A DNA stretch of 21,049 nt from CAYOYK01 sp964408185. Its GTDB lineage: Bacteria; Bacillota; Clostridia; Christensenellales; Aristaeellaceae. The translations under genes were made by a program, and so were the position numbers. Location of the stretch: contig CAYOYK010000042.1 in the NCBI GenBank assembly GCA_964408185.1, positions 1-21,049 of the forward strand, given 5' to 3'. The notes under the pieces are model-generated. The model was not told the origin of the DNA, did not search any database, and saw only the letters and a list, made by a program, of their open reading frames with translations. Shown piece by piece: positions 7,277 to 15,082 of the stretch; the first letter of the stretch is position 1; each line of letters opens with the position of its first letter.

Positions 7277-9581
7277 AAGAAATTTGCGAAAAAAGCATGC
7301 CGGAAGCTCCATCAGCCCGCGCAAGGCGCTCAGCTCCACGTCCGCGCGCTGCTGGTATGTGCTGCTCATCGGCACGGCGCTCCTGCTGGCAACGCTGCTG
7401 ATTGCCATTACGCCGGAACGCTATGACCTGAAGGTTGGCGATATCGCACGCAAAACCATCACCGCCAGCAAGGACGTGGTGGACGAGGTCAGCACCGATC
7501 GCCTGTGCGAGGAAGCCGCCAAGCAGGTGGTACCTACGTATGTAATGGACGACGGGGTCACCGACGAAGTGATGCAGGATCTAACCAAGATCCTGACACA
7601 GATCACCTATGTGCAGCAATACGGTCAGGAGCTGCTCACGCAGGCGGGCGTTTCGGACAGCAAAACCTACACATTCTCCGATACGGAGATGACCTACGCC
7701 CGCTCGCTGCTCACGGACATCACGCTGACGGACTATCAGCTGCGCACCGTACTCTGCACCACCGAGACGCAGCTGTCCGACCTGAAGAGCAACTTGACCG
7801 TCGCCGTGGAAAACACCATGAACACCACGGTGCGCGAGGGCTACGTAAACGAGTCCCTGCAATACTTACAGCAGATCGTCGCCTATAAAACCGATATCGA
7901 CCTGCTGCAAAATGTCGTGAATCCGGTGATTCGCAAATGCGTTCAGCCGAACCTGATCATCGATCAGGAGGCGACCGCCAAGCTGCAGGACGACGCGCGG
8001 CAGGCTGTGGAACCCGTGATCTACAAGCAGGGCCAGAATATCGTGCTGCAAAACGAACGCGTGACCGCCAATCAGTTGGAAATGCTGCGCAGCCTTGGCC
8101 TGCTGGACAGCGGCAGCGTGGACTTGGCCATGTATATTGGCGCCGCCGGAATGCTGCTGCTCATGATGCTTCTGCTGGTGCTGATTCTGCGTATCTTTGA
8201 GGAATCTGTTTTGCGCAGCCCCAAAAAGCTCGTCATTCTGATGCTGATTCTCTTTGTGACGCTCCTGTGCTGCATTGGCGGCCAGCTGATCAACGTGTAC
8301 ATGACGCCCGTGCTGCTTGGCGTGATGATGTTGACCGGCCTGCTGGGCACCACCTGCGGCGTGGCGGGCTGCATCTCGCTCGCGGTACTGTCCGCCTGTC
8401 TGGTGGCCGGCGGAGACGGCAGTAACAGCGCCGAGATGGTCAATTTGATGCTGTCCTCCCTTATCAGCGGGCTCATCGCCGTGTCCATGCTGCGCAACAA
8501 GCCCTATCGCCAGCAGGTGCTGCTGTGCGGCGTGGTAACCGCTGTAAGCAACTTTGGCGCCGTGCTGCTGATCGGTTTGATGACCAACAACTCCGTGCAG
8601 ATGGTCTTTACCAATTCCGTTTGGTGCGCGGGCAGCGCGCTGATCGCCTCGCTGCTGTGCATCGGCTTTGACCCGATCCTTGAGGCGCTGTTCCATTTGG
8701 CGACGCCCAGCAAGCTGCTGGAGCTGTGCAACCCCAATCAACCCTTGCTGAGACGGCTGCTGCTGGAGGCCCCCGGAACGTATCACCACAGCATTATCGT
8801 GGCCAATTTGGCCGAGGCCGCCGCGGAGGCTATACGCGCCAATCCCCTGCTGGCCCGCGCGGGCGCGTACTTTCACGATATTGGCAAGCTCAAGCGGCCT
8901 CTGTATTTCAAAGAAAACCAGATGGGCGAAAACCCGCACAACCACACCAATCCCTATGTGTCCGCTGCCATCGTGACCGCTCACACGCGGGATGGCCAGA
9001 TGATGGCGCAGCAATACCACCTGCCCGTGGAGATCCAAGGCATTATCGCGGAGCACCACGGCGACACGCCGGTGATGTTCTTCTATCACAAGGCTTTGCA
9101 GCAGGCCGACGGTCAGCCCGTGGACATCAACGACTTCCGCTACGATGGCAAGCGGCCGCAGACCCGCGAAGGAGCGATCGTGATGCTGGCCGATACCGTG
9201 GAGGCGGCGGTGCGCTCCATGCCCGACCCGACGCCGAAGGCCATCGAGGAGTTTATCGAGCGGCTGGTGCGCGGCAAGCTGGAGGATGGCCAGCTGAGCG
9301 ACGCGCCCATTACGCTGCGGGACATTGACAAAATCTGCGCCGCGTTTGCCACGGTGCTGAACGGCGTTTTCCACGAGCGGATTGAGTACCCTAACGCGCA
9401 GTCCGTCGATATGCCCATGGCGCCGCGCACGCTGCCCATGCCCGCCGAGCCTGCCGCCGTCCCCAAAGCGCCGACCACCGACGCGCCCCCGGCGAGCGAG
9501 GAAGCCGAAAGCGCCCAAAGCGCGCCGGAGGAGGAATCCTCCTATATTCCCAGCAAAAATGGTGACTCCTATGAAAGTTGA
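7266..9581 (+). CDS. pgpH: Cyclic-di-AMP phosphodiesterase PgpH (7TM-HD family)
   Basis: This 771-residue membrane protein is a homologue of YqfF/PgpH, which hydrolyses cyclic-di-AMP, a messenger for potassium and osmotic balance. The order is: transmembrane helix (30-48), external 7TMR-HDED domain (about 49-285), seven-helix membrane core (286-465), then a cytoplasmic HD domain (about 500-700). The metal-binding residues are present: HH in GTYHHS (507-508), HD in YFHDIGK (537-538), HH in AEHHGD (597-598) and D643 in MLADT, so it should be active. The tail (about 710-771) is rich in Pro, Ala and Glu and looks disordered. The start has GGGGAGG seven bases upstream and overlaps phoH; the end overlaps the start of ybeY-cdd. 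It sits in its normal operon place. Confidence 0.95.
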   Translation: MTPRRNLRKKHAGSSISPRKALSSTSARCWYVLLIGTALLLATLLIAITPERYDLKVGDIARKTITASKDVVDEVSTDRLCEEAAKQVVPTYVMDDGVTDEVMQDLTKILTQITYVQQYGQELLTQAGVSDSKTYTFSDTEMTYARSLLTDITLTDYQLRTVLCTTETQLSDLKSNLTVAVENTMNTTVREGYVNESLQYLQQIVAYKTDIDLLQNVVNPVIRKCVQPNLIIDQEATAKLQDDARQAVEPVIYKQGQNIVLQNERVTANQLEMLRSLGLLDSGSVDLAMYIGAAGMLLLMMLLLVLILRIFEESVLRSPKKLVILMLILFVTLLCCIGGQLINVYMTPVLLGVMMLTGLLGTTCGVAGCISLAVLSACLVAGGDGSNSAEMVNLMLSSLISGLIAVSMLRNKPYRQQVLLCGVVTAVSNFGAVLLIGLMTNNSVQMVFTNSVWCAGSALIASLLCIGFDPILEALFHLATPSKLLELCNPNQPLLRRLLLEAPGTYHHSIIVANLAEAAAEAIRANPLLARAGAYFHDIGKLKRPLYFKENQMGENPHNHTNPYVSAAIVTAHTRDGQMMAQQYHLPVEIQGIIAEHHGDTPVMFFYHKALQQADGQPVDINDFRYDGKRPQTREGAIVMLADTVEAAVRSMPDPTPKAIEEFIERLVRGKLEDGQLSDAPITLRDIDKICAAFATVLNGVFHERIEYPNAQSVDMPMAPRTLPMPAEPAAVPKAPTTDAPPASEEAESAQSAPEEESSYIPSKNGDSYES

Positions 9582-10476
9582 TTGGGAATGCGCGCTGCCC
9601 GGCGCTTTGCGCGACACGTCAACGCTCCAGCTCTGCGCGGACTGCGCGCAGGCGGCCGAGGGCGTGACACTGCGGTGCGCGGTCCATCTGCTGGTTACGG
9701 ACGACGCGGCCATCCATCGCCTGAACCGCGAGTATCGGCAGATAGACCGCGCCACTGATGTGCTCAGCTTCCCGCAGATCGCCTATCCATCCGGCGCAAC
9801 GGCACGATCTGCAGCAAAGCGGCTCCGGGCCAACTATGACCCGGATGACGACGCGTGTATGCTGGGCGACATTGTGATCTCCTACGATCACGCCTGTGCG
9901 CAGGCCGCCGAGTATGGGCACAGCGTCAAGCGAGAAATGTGCTATTTGTTTGTGCACGGGCTGTTCCATCTATTTGGATACGACCACATGACGGACGGCG
10001 AGCAAAAGGAGATGCGACAGATGGAAGAAAAGGCTTTGCAAACGGCGGGCGCGGCCCGCGACGAAAAAACAAACGCGGAGGTGGACGACCAGATGCTGCT
10101 GGCGTTGGCCCGTCAGGCTATGACGCGCTCCTACAGCCCCTACTCCCGCTACAAGGTCGGCGCGTGCCTGCTGAGCGCGGACGGGCGGCTGTTTCAGGGC
10201 TGCAATATCGAGAACGCCTCCTTTGGGCTGACCAACTGCGCGGAGCGAACCGCGCTGTTCAAGGCCGTCAGCGAGGGCGTTACGGAATTTACCGCAATCG
10301 CTATCGCCTCCGAGGCCTCCGCGCCATGGCCCTGCGGCGCGTGCCGTCAGGTGCTCAACGAGTTCGCGCCTGATTTGCGCGTGATGGTCACATGGGGCGA
10401 CGGCCTGACGGATGAGGCCACGCTGCCCCAGCTTCTCCCCCACGGCTTTGGGCCGAAGGATTTACTCAATCAATAA
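9571..10476 (+). CDS. Fusion of rRNA endonuclease YbeY and cytidine deaminase Cdd
   Basis: One continuous frame of 301 residues joins two enzymes that are normally separate. Residues about 1-155 are YbeY, a zinc-dependent endoribonuclease for 16S rRNA maturation and ribosome quality control. The three metal histidines are in HGLFHLFGYDH (H129, H133, H139), and DRATDVLSFP is also typical. Residues about 172-301 are cytidine deaminase, which converts cytidine to uridine in pyrimidine salvage: SPYSRYKVGA, the zinc ligand C223 and catalytic E225 in NCAE, and C255 and C258 in PCGAC. The linker is only about 15 charged residues. I chose the ATG at 9571, with GGTG six bases upstream; the ATG at 9559 is an alternative. 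In most Bacillota dgkA lies between these genes; here it is absent. An internal GGAGG (10077-10081) before ATG 10093 could also give a separate deaminase. Confidence 0.9.
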   Translation: MKVDWECALPGALRDTSTLQLCADCAQAAEGVTLRCAVHLLVTDDAAIHRLNREYRQIDRATDVLSFPQIAYPSGATARSAAKRLRANYDPDDDACMLGDIVISYDHACAQAAEYGHSVKREMCYLFVHGLFHLFGYDHMTDGEQKEMRQMEEKALQTAGAARDEKTNAEVDDQMLLALARQAMTRSYSPYSRYKVGACLLSADGRLFQGCNIENASFGLTNCAERTALFKAVSEGVTEFTAIAIASEASAPWPCGACRQVLNEFAPDLRVMVTWGDGLTDEATLPQLLPHGFGPKDLLNQ

Positions 10477-10485
10477 GGAGACCGT

Positions 10486-11382
10486 ATGCAAGAGACATTT
10501 TATTCCGGGTTTATCGCCATCGTAGGGCGGCCGAACGTCGGCAAGTCCACGCTTCTCAACGGCATGCTGGGCGAAAAAGTCGCTATTGTCAGCGACAAGC
10601 CGCAAACCACGCGCAATCGGATTATGGGCGTATGCACGGAGGGCAACCGTCAGATCGTGTTTCTCGATACGCCCGGCCTGCACACCCCGCGCACGCGCTT
10701 GGGCGAATACATGGTCAAAGCCGCGCAGGACGCGTTGCAGGGCGTAGACGCGATTATGACGCTCGTGGACGCGACCGCCGTGGGTAAGCAGGACCGCGCC
10801 ATTGTGAGCGATATCGCCAAGCGCAAGGTGAAGAAATACCTTGTGCTTAACAAGATCGACCTGATCCCGAAGGAAAACCTGCTTGCGCTGATCGCCTCCT
10901 TTGCGGAGGAGGGCTATGATGAAATCATCCCCATCAGCGCGATGGACGCCAAGGACATTGCATCGCTGAAGGCGCTGCTGATGCGCGACCTGCCGGAAGG
11001 CCCGAAGTATTTCCCGGAGGACACACTCACAGATCAGCCGGAACGCCTGATCTGCGCGGAGCTGATCCGCGAAAAGGCGCTGCTGCACCTGCGCGACGAG
11101 GTGCCGCACGGCGTGGGCGTGGAGATCAACGGCATCGAGAAGCTGAGCGACGGGCTAACGGAGATCAACGCGACGCTCTACTGTGAGCGGCCCGCGCACA
11201 AGGGCATTATCATCGGCAAGCAGGGCACGATGCTGCGGCGCATTGGAGCGGAGGCGCGCGCCGATATCGAAAAGCTGATGGACACGCATGTCAACCTGAA
11301 GCTCTGGGTCAAGGTACGGGAGGATTGGCGCAACCGCATGTCCGACCTGCAAACGCTCGGATATACAAACAAAGAGCCGTAA
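10486..11382 (+). CDS. era: GTPase Era
   Basis: This 298-residue GTPase is required for 30S ribosome assembly and binds near the 3' end of 16S rRNA. The G1 motif GRPNVGKS (14-21), G3 DTPG (61-64) and G4 NKID (122-125) are all intact. The KH-type RNA-binding domain fills roughly residues 205-285, with the loop IIIGKQGTMLRRIG. Length is normal. The start has AAGGAG five bases upstream, overlapping the stop codon of the preceding fusion gene by two bases, so it is the last gene of the yqfC-era operon. It is followed at once by a hairpin terminator. Confidence 0.97.
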   Translation: MQETFYSGFIAIVGRPNVGKSTLLNGMLGEKVAIVSDKPQTTRNRIMGVCTEGNRQIVFLDTPGLHTPRTRLGEYMVKAAQDALQGVDAIMTLVDATAVGKQDRAIVSDIAKRKVKKYLVLNKIDLIPKENLLALIASFAEEGYDEIIPISAMDAKDIASLKALLMRDLPEGPKYFPEDTLTDQPERLICAELIREKALLHLRDEVPHGVGVEINGIEKLSDGLTEINATLYCERPAHKGIIIGKQGTMLRRIGAEARADIEKLMDTHVNLKLWVKVREDWRNRMSDLQTLGYTNKEP

Positions 11383-11389
11383 CAGAGAG

Positions 11390-11414
11390 GGGCCGGAGCG
11401 ATTTGCTCCGGCCC
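11390..11414. terminator. Shared hairpin terminator between era and the Hsp70-like gene
   Basis: A perfect 10-bp stem, GGGCCGGAGC with GCTCCGGCCC, closes a five-base loop. It lies seven bases past the era stop and six bases past the stop of the convergent Hsp70-like gene. T-tracts are poor on both sides, so its use in both directions is inferred. Confidence 0.6.
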
Positions 11415-11420
11415 ATGGCT

Positions 11421-13310
11421 TTACTCAATCGGGATTTCCGCTGCCTGCGCGATGGAATGCAGGTACTCTTGGAAGGACTCCGTGAAGCTTTGGATGAGCT
11501 TTTGCGAGAACTCGCTGTCCTTCGCGCCCAGCTCCTTCATCAGCGCATCGTGAATGGTGCGCTTTGTTTTGCTGCTGCTCAGGCGCTTTTCCACGTTGAT
11601 CCAGCGCATCGGGCGAGGAAGATTGGCCTTCATCATCAGCTTGACCATCTCCGGCCAGCCAAGCGCGGCAATCAGCGCGCCGGCCAGCGCGCCCGCCAAG
11701 AAGCCCAGCGGCCCGGCCGCGACAAGCGCTAAGCCGCTGCCGCCGCATAGAAGCCCGCACAGCACGCTGACCACCACGCCGACCAGCGTGCCGATCAGGT
11801 TAAAGCTCATCAGCTCTTTTGCGCCAACGCGGATATCCGCCGCACGGCTTGCCTGCACGAGATGGAGCTTCATCTCCTCGCGCGGGACGCTGTGCGCATC
11901 GCATATGGGATCGATCATCGCTTGCAGCTTGGCCTCCAGCTCGCTCACCCATTGGGACAGCACGGGCCTGAGAGCCTCCTCGCACATGGGCGAGGACATC
12001 ACCCGCTCCACGCGTTGGGACAGGCGCTGGTTCATCTCCTCCAGCGTGTCGATATCGCCGCGCTTCCAAAGCGTCGCTATGGGAATGGCCGCCTCGGTAA
12101 GCGTCAGCTCGCTCAGAGCGTCCACGACGCACGGCGTAAGGCGCGGGAGGGCCTCGTTTGCGATAGCGGATACCTTTTCGTCGGTTATCTCGCGCTCGAT
12201 ATCCTCGCGGAACGCCTTGAGGTTTTCGTCGATCCAGCCCGCGTAGGCAAGCCCTTTGGCAATGCTGAATTCCGGCTCCGGGCAGCAGATCACCACCGCC
12301 TCCGGGAAGGCCTCGCCGCACAGCCGACGGAAAAACCGCATGCGGGACGCGCCGCCCGTGAGCAGGACGACCTTGGGCGGGTCCGCCTGCGTAATGGAGA
12401 CGGCGTTATGCAGCGCGGCTTGCATAGCCTGCACGAAGCTCTGCCCGCCGAGCGCCTCCAGCGGCGCGTTGACGATCTGCTCCTCCGCCTTCGCATCCAT
12501 GTGCAGCGTCAGCTTTTGCGTGCCGTTATAGCAGACGCGAACGAGCTTTTTGACGCTGGCCTTCGGATCGCTCGCGGCCTGCGTGAAATACTGCTCCTTG
12601 ACGCGTCGGGCCTCGATTTCGCAATAGCTGTACCAGCTTCTGCTCTGTGCAAAAACATCGTCCAGCTCTTTTTTTTGCCGATTTTCCAGTATCGCGCGCC
12701 GCAGCAGCTCGGCGTCCAGCAGGCCGCCGCCCAGCGCAATATCGCCAAATGTGCCCACGCCTGTTTCGCGCCCGTTGACGATGTACGCAAAATCCAACGT
12801 GGAGGAACCAATGTCAATCACCAGCGCGCTTTGACGGATCACGTCGATATCGAGCGCGACCGTCTTGGCATACTTGGCGTACAAAAAGGCGGCGCGCGAC
12901 TCGGAGATGATTTGCAGGTTATGAATGCCCGCTTTGGTCAGGATCTCCTGATACCGGGCGCGACAGGCGGGGTTCCAGCCCGCCGGACACCCGACGACAA
13001 AATGATCGTCCGCATACAGCGCGCCGCTGCTTTGCAGCGCGTGGAGCACGCCGCGCACAAAGAGCGCGACGGTCTCGTAGGAGGTCGGGTCATAGGTGAA
13101 GCGGCTCTTAAAGCGCACGGACAGATTGTCCGCAAGCGACGCGAGGTATGCCTGCTCGCCAATGAGGATCTCTCCGTTGCTCTGCCCCACGGCGGACAGC
13201 AGGCTCTTGCTGCCGCACAGCTCCTGCACGATGGGCTCGATGCCCGATCCCTGCTCCAGAATAGCGACAGCGCTTTCGCCGTCGCCCATATCAAAGCCAA
13301 TGTATCGCAT
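11421..13310 (-). CDS. Hsp70-like ATPase with C-terminal membrane hairpin
   Basis: The 629-residue protein has an actin/Hsp70-type ATPase domain at residues 1-360. Phosphate-1 is YIGFDMGDGESAVAI (residues 3-17), phosphate-2 is VIDIGSSTLDFAYI (164-177), and the adenosine motif is VVLLTGGASRMRFF (314-327), so nucleotide binding is likely. There is no Hsp70 substrate-binding beta domain. Instead, residues 361-500 are helical and charged, 502-552 form a glycine- and alanine-rich pair of hydrophobic segments (a membrane hairpin), and 553-629 are basic then amphipathic. A GGGAGG site lies five bases before the ATG. It is the last gene of a compact unit, 15 bases after a two-helix membrane protein. 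I do not recognise a named family beyond Hsp70-like. A role as a membrane-bound chaperone or scaffold is an inference. Confidence 0.8.
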   Translation of the reverse strand: MRYIGFDMGDGESAVAILEQGSGIEPIVQELCGSKSLLSAVGQSNGEILIGEQAYLASLADNLSVRFKSRFTYDPTSYETVALFVRGVLHALQSSGALYADDHFVVGCPAGWNPACRARYQEILTKAGIHNLQIISESRAAFLYAKYAKTVALDIDVIRQSALVIDIGSSTLDFAYIVNGRETGVGTFGDIALGGGLLDAELLRRAILENRQKKELDDVFAQSRSWYSYCEIEARRVKEQYFTQAASDPKASVKKLVRVCYNGTQKLTLHMDAKAEEQIVNAPLEALGGQSFVQAMQAALHNAVSITQADPPKVVLLTGGASRMRFFRRLCGEAFPEAVVICCPEPEFSIAKGLAYAGWIDENLKAFREDIEREITDEKVSAIANEALPRLTPCVVDALSELTLTEAAIPIATLWKRGDIDTLEEMNQRLSQRVERVMSSPMCEEALRPVLSQWVSELEAKLQAMIDPICDAHSVPREEMKLHLVQASRAADIRVGAKELMSFNLIGTLVGVVVSVLCGLLCGGSGLALVAAGPLGFLAGALAGALIAALGWPEMVKLMMKANLPRPMRWINVEKRLSSSKTKRTIHDALMKELGAKDSEFSQKLIQSFTESFQEYLHSIAQAAEIPIE

Positions 13311-13325
13311 GAAAGCCTCCCAGCG

Positions 13326-14165
13326 TTATTCTGCCAGCCTGATGGCGGTGCCCCGGCGGAGCAGCCTGCCGTCCTCGCGGCTCAGGAGCGCGGGCGCAAG
13401 GGTTGCGGTCTCGCTCTTGGAGGGCAGCACCGTAAAGAGCTGCCGACGCTCCTCGCTGTACGGCACAGGCTCAATGCCAAGGCCCGTGAGCATGCGCTTG
13501 GCGGCATCCATGGCCGGACTGTCATCGCCCAGCTCCGCAATGGACTCCAGCAGGTCGGCGATGCAGTCCACCGTCTGCTCGTCCAGCGCGGCGCTCTTGC
13601 CCCCCGGCGATTCGTTCAGATAAGCAAAGTCGTTCAGGGAACGATCCATGGCCTGCATCTGCGCGTCCAGCGCTCGCAGCAGCTTGTCCACATCCGGGTG
13701 AAGCGTGATTTTGATATCGTCCTCCGGCATCGCCGCCTTTGGCTTCCCTTTGCGCAGCAGGATAACGCCGATCGCCGCCAGTATCAGCGCGCCCAGCATG
13801 GGAACCCACAGGATGAGCTCGTTTTTGGAGTATGCCAGCAGACCGGCCGCAAGCTGTATCGCCGCCGCGAGGAGCAAAAAGAACGACGCGCCTTTCTTCT
13901 TAGGCGCTGCCGACGCGACGCTTTGCGCGACCCAGACCTTTGCGCCCGTGGCGGTATCCATCAGCGCTGTGGAGTTTTTCAGGCACGCAAACAGCACGCC
14001 CGACTGCTGCCGAAGCACGTCGTCCTGCTGCGCCGCCAGCACGGTTTGCTCCACCTGCGCCAAGGAATGGCGCACCAAGTACGCGGCCGAGGACAGCTCG
14101 GTCTGCTCGGTGATGGAGGCGCGGAGCTTTTCCTTTTGATGGAGCCAGCATTCATATGCGGTCAT
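13326..14165 (-). CDS. Two-helix membrane protein with a GrpE-like C-terminal segment
   Basis: This 279-residue protein has no name that I recognise. Residues 1-85 are helical and soluble. Two transmembrane helices follow (about 93-112 and 117-137) with a short loop, so both ends should face the cytoplasm. Residues 150-225 are helical and acidic. The last 55 residues run GLGIEPVPYSEE ... LFTVLPSK ... LAPALLSREDGRLLRRGTAIRLAE. That pattern resembles the beta domain of GrpE, the nucleotide exchange factor of Hsp70, in a divergent form. Since the next gene is Hsp70-like, a membrane-tethered exchange factor for it is a reasonable hypothesis, but weak. The ATG at 14165 is preferred because GGGAGGG lies six bases upstream; an ATG at 14171 touches the ribosome site. 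Confidence 0.7.
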   Translation of the reverse strand: MTAYECWLHQKEKLRASITEQTELSSAAYLVRHSLAQVEQTVLAAQQDDVLRQQSGVLFACLKNSTALMDTATGAKVWVAQSVASAAPKKKGASFFLLLAAAIQLAAGLLAYSKNELILWVPMLGALILAAIGVILLRKGKPKAAMPEDDIKITLHPDVDKLLRALDAQMQAMDRSLNDFAYLNESPGGKSAALDEQTVDCIADLLESIAELGDDSPAMDAAKRMLTGLGIEPVPYSEERRQLFTVLPSKSETATLAPALLSREDGRLLRRGTAIRLAE

Positions 14166-14184
14166 GGCCATCCCTCCCGCTTGC

Positions 14185-14346
14185 TCAACGGGTCGGGGAG
14201 GTGCGCTTTTTGGCGCCGCCCTTACCGGAACGGTTTTTGATTTTCTCCTTTGCGGCTGTGCCCTTCTCCTTGACGGAGGAGCTCTGCCCGGACACCTTGG
14301 CCGAGCCGGACAAGCCCTTCAACAAATCCGTAATTGCCTTGCACAT
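14185..14346 (-). CDS. Small very basic protein, 53 residues, unknown function
   Basis: This short gene is easily missed. The ATG at 14346 has an excellent GGAGG seven bases upstream, and the frame runs 53 codons to TGA. The protein begins MCKAITDLLKGLSG and continues as a Ser/Gly/Lys/Ala-rich chain with 14 Lys/Arg against 3 Asp/Glu, ending KKRTSPTR. The first dozen residues could form an amphipathic helix; the rest looks disordered. It lies 18 bases after rluB and 19 bases before the two-helix membrane protein, so it is probably translated from the same message. The high charge suggests binding to nucleic acid, to acidic lipid, or to the acidic part of its neighbour. I do not recognise a family. 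Confidence 0.7.
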   Translation of the reverse strand: MCKAITDLLKGLSGSAKVSGQSSSVKEKGTAAKEKIKNRSGKGGAKKRTSPTR

Positions 14347-14364
14347 ACGACGTCCTCCTTTGTA

Positions 14365-15069
14365 TTACAAGCGCTTGAGCGCCTCGATCTCTTCGTTGGT
14401 CAGCGGCCGCCACATGCCCCGCGGCAGCTCGTCCAGCTTGAGCGGGCCAAAGCGGACGCGGCGCAGCATGACCACCTGATGCCCGACGGCCTCCACCATC
14501 CGGCGCACCTGACGGTTGCGTCCCTCATGGATGGTAATCATCAGGTCTGTGTACATGGGCGTCTGACGCAGGATACGGGCCTTGGCCGGCGCCGTGCGTC
14601 GGCCGTCCAGCATCACGCCCGCCTCCATGCGCTTGGTATCCGCCGTTGTTAGCTGATTGGACACTCGCGCCAGATAAACCTTCTCTACCTCGCGGGACGG
14701 ATGCAGCAGGCTCTCGGTCAAATCGCCGTCGTTTGTGAGCAGAAGCAGGCCCTCGCTGTCATAATCCAAGCGCCCCACAGGAAACAGCCGCACAGGATAG
14801 TCCTTGAACTTATCCAGAACGGTCGCGCGGCCCTCCGGGTCGGAGACGGTGGTTACCTCTCCGGCCGGCTTATGATACAGAATGTAGTGTTTTTCCGGCT
14901 CCAGAGCTACCTCTTGGCCATCCACGCAAACGGACTGGCCGCTTTCCACTTGGGTTCCCATTTCCGTTACCAACTCGCCGTCTACGGTCACATGCCCATC
15001 GGCGATCAGCTTTTCGGCTGCGCGTCTGGATGCGACGCCGCAGGAGGCGATGTATTTTTGTAAGCGCAT
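14365..15069 (-). CDS. rluB: rRNA pseudouridine synthase, RluB/RsuA family
   Basis: This 234-residue enzyme converts a specific uridine to pseudouridine in ribosomal RNA, probably 23S. The S4 RNA-binding domain is at residues 1-48 (MRLQKYIASCGVASRRAAEKL). The catalytic block GRLDYDSEGLLLLTNDG is at 99-115, with the catalytic aspartate at D102. The family block IHEGRNRQVRRM is present near the C-terminus. The start at 15069 is set by AAGGAGAG six bases upstream and by family alignment; the frame is open further upstream but that part overlaps the GNAT gene and is not conserved. It follows the GNAT gene by 13 bases. In many Clostridia rluB sits next to ytfJ and dacF as here. Confidence 0.93.
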   Translation of the reverse strand: MRLQKYIASCGVASRRAAEKLIADGHVTVDGELVTEMGTQVESGQSVCVDGQEVALEPEKHYILYHKPAGEVTTVSDPEGRATVLDKFKDYPVRLFPVGRLDYDSEGLLLLTNDGDLTESLLHPSREVEKVYLARVSNQLTTADTKRMEAGVMLDGRRTAPAKARILRQTPMYTDLMITIHEGRNRQVRRMVEAVGHQVVMLRRVRFGPLKLDELPRGMWRPLTNEEIEALKRL

Positions 15070-15082
15070 ATGTGTCTCTCCT

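Noticed and set aside
7866..9755. A 629-codon open frame on the minus strand opposite pgpH
   Set aside because: Composition is typical of an antisense shadow (His, Gln, Gly, Arg) and pgpH on the other strand has every catalytic residue of its family.
11862..14240. A 792-codon open frame on the plus strand opposite the Hsp70-like and two-helix genes
   Set aside because: It has low-complexity composition rich in Arg, Gln, His and Ala, no recognisable motif, and lies exactly opposite two well-supported genes. High G+C content leaves long antisense frames open by chance.
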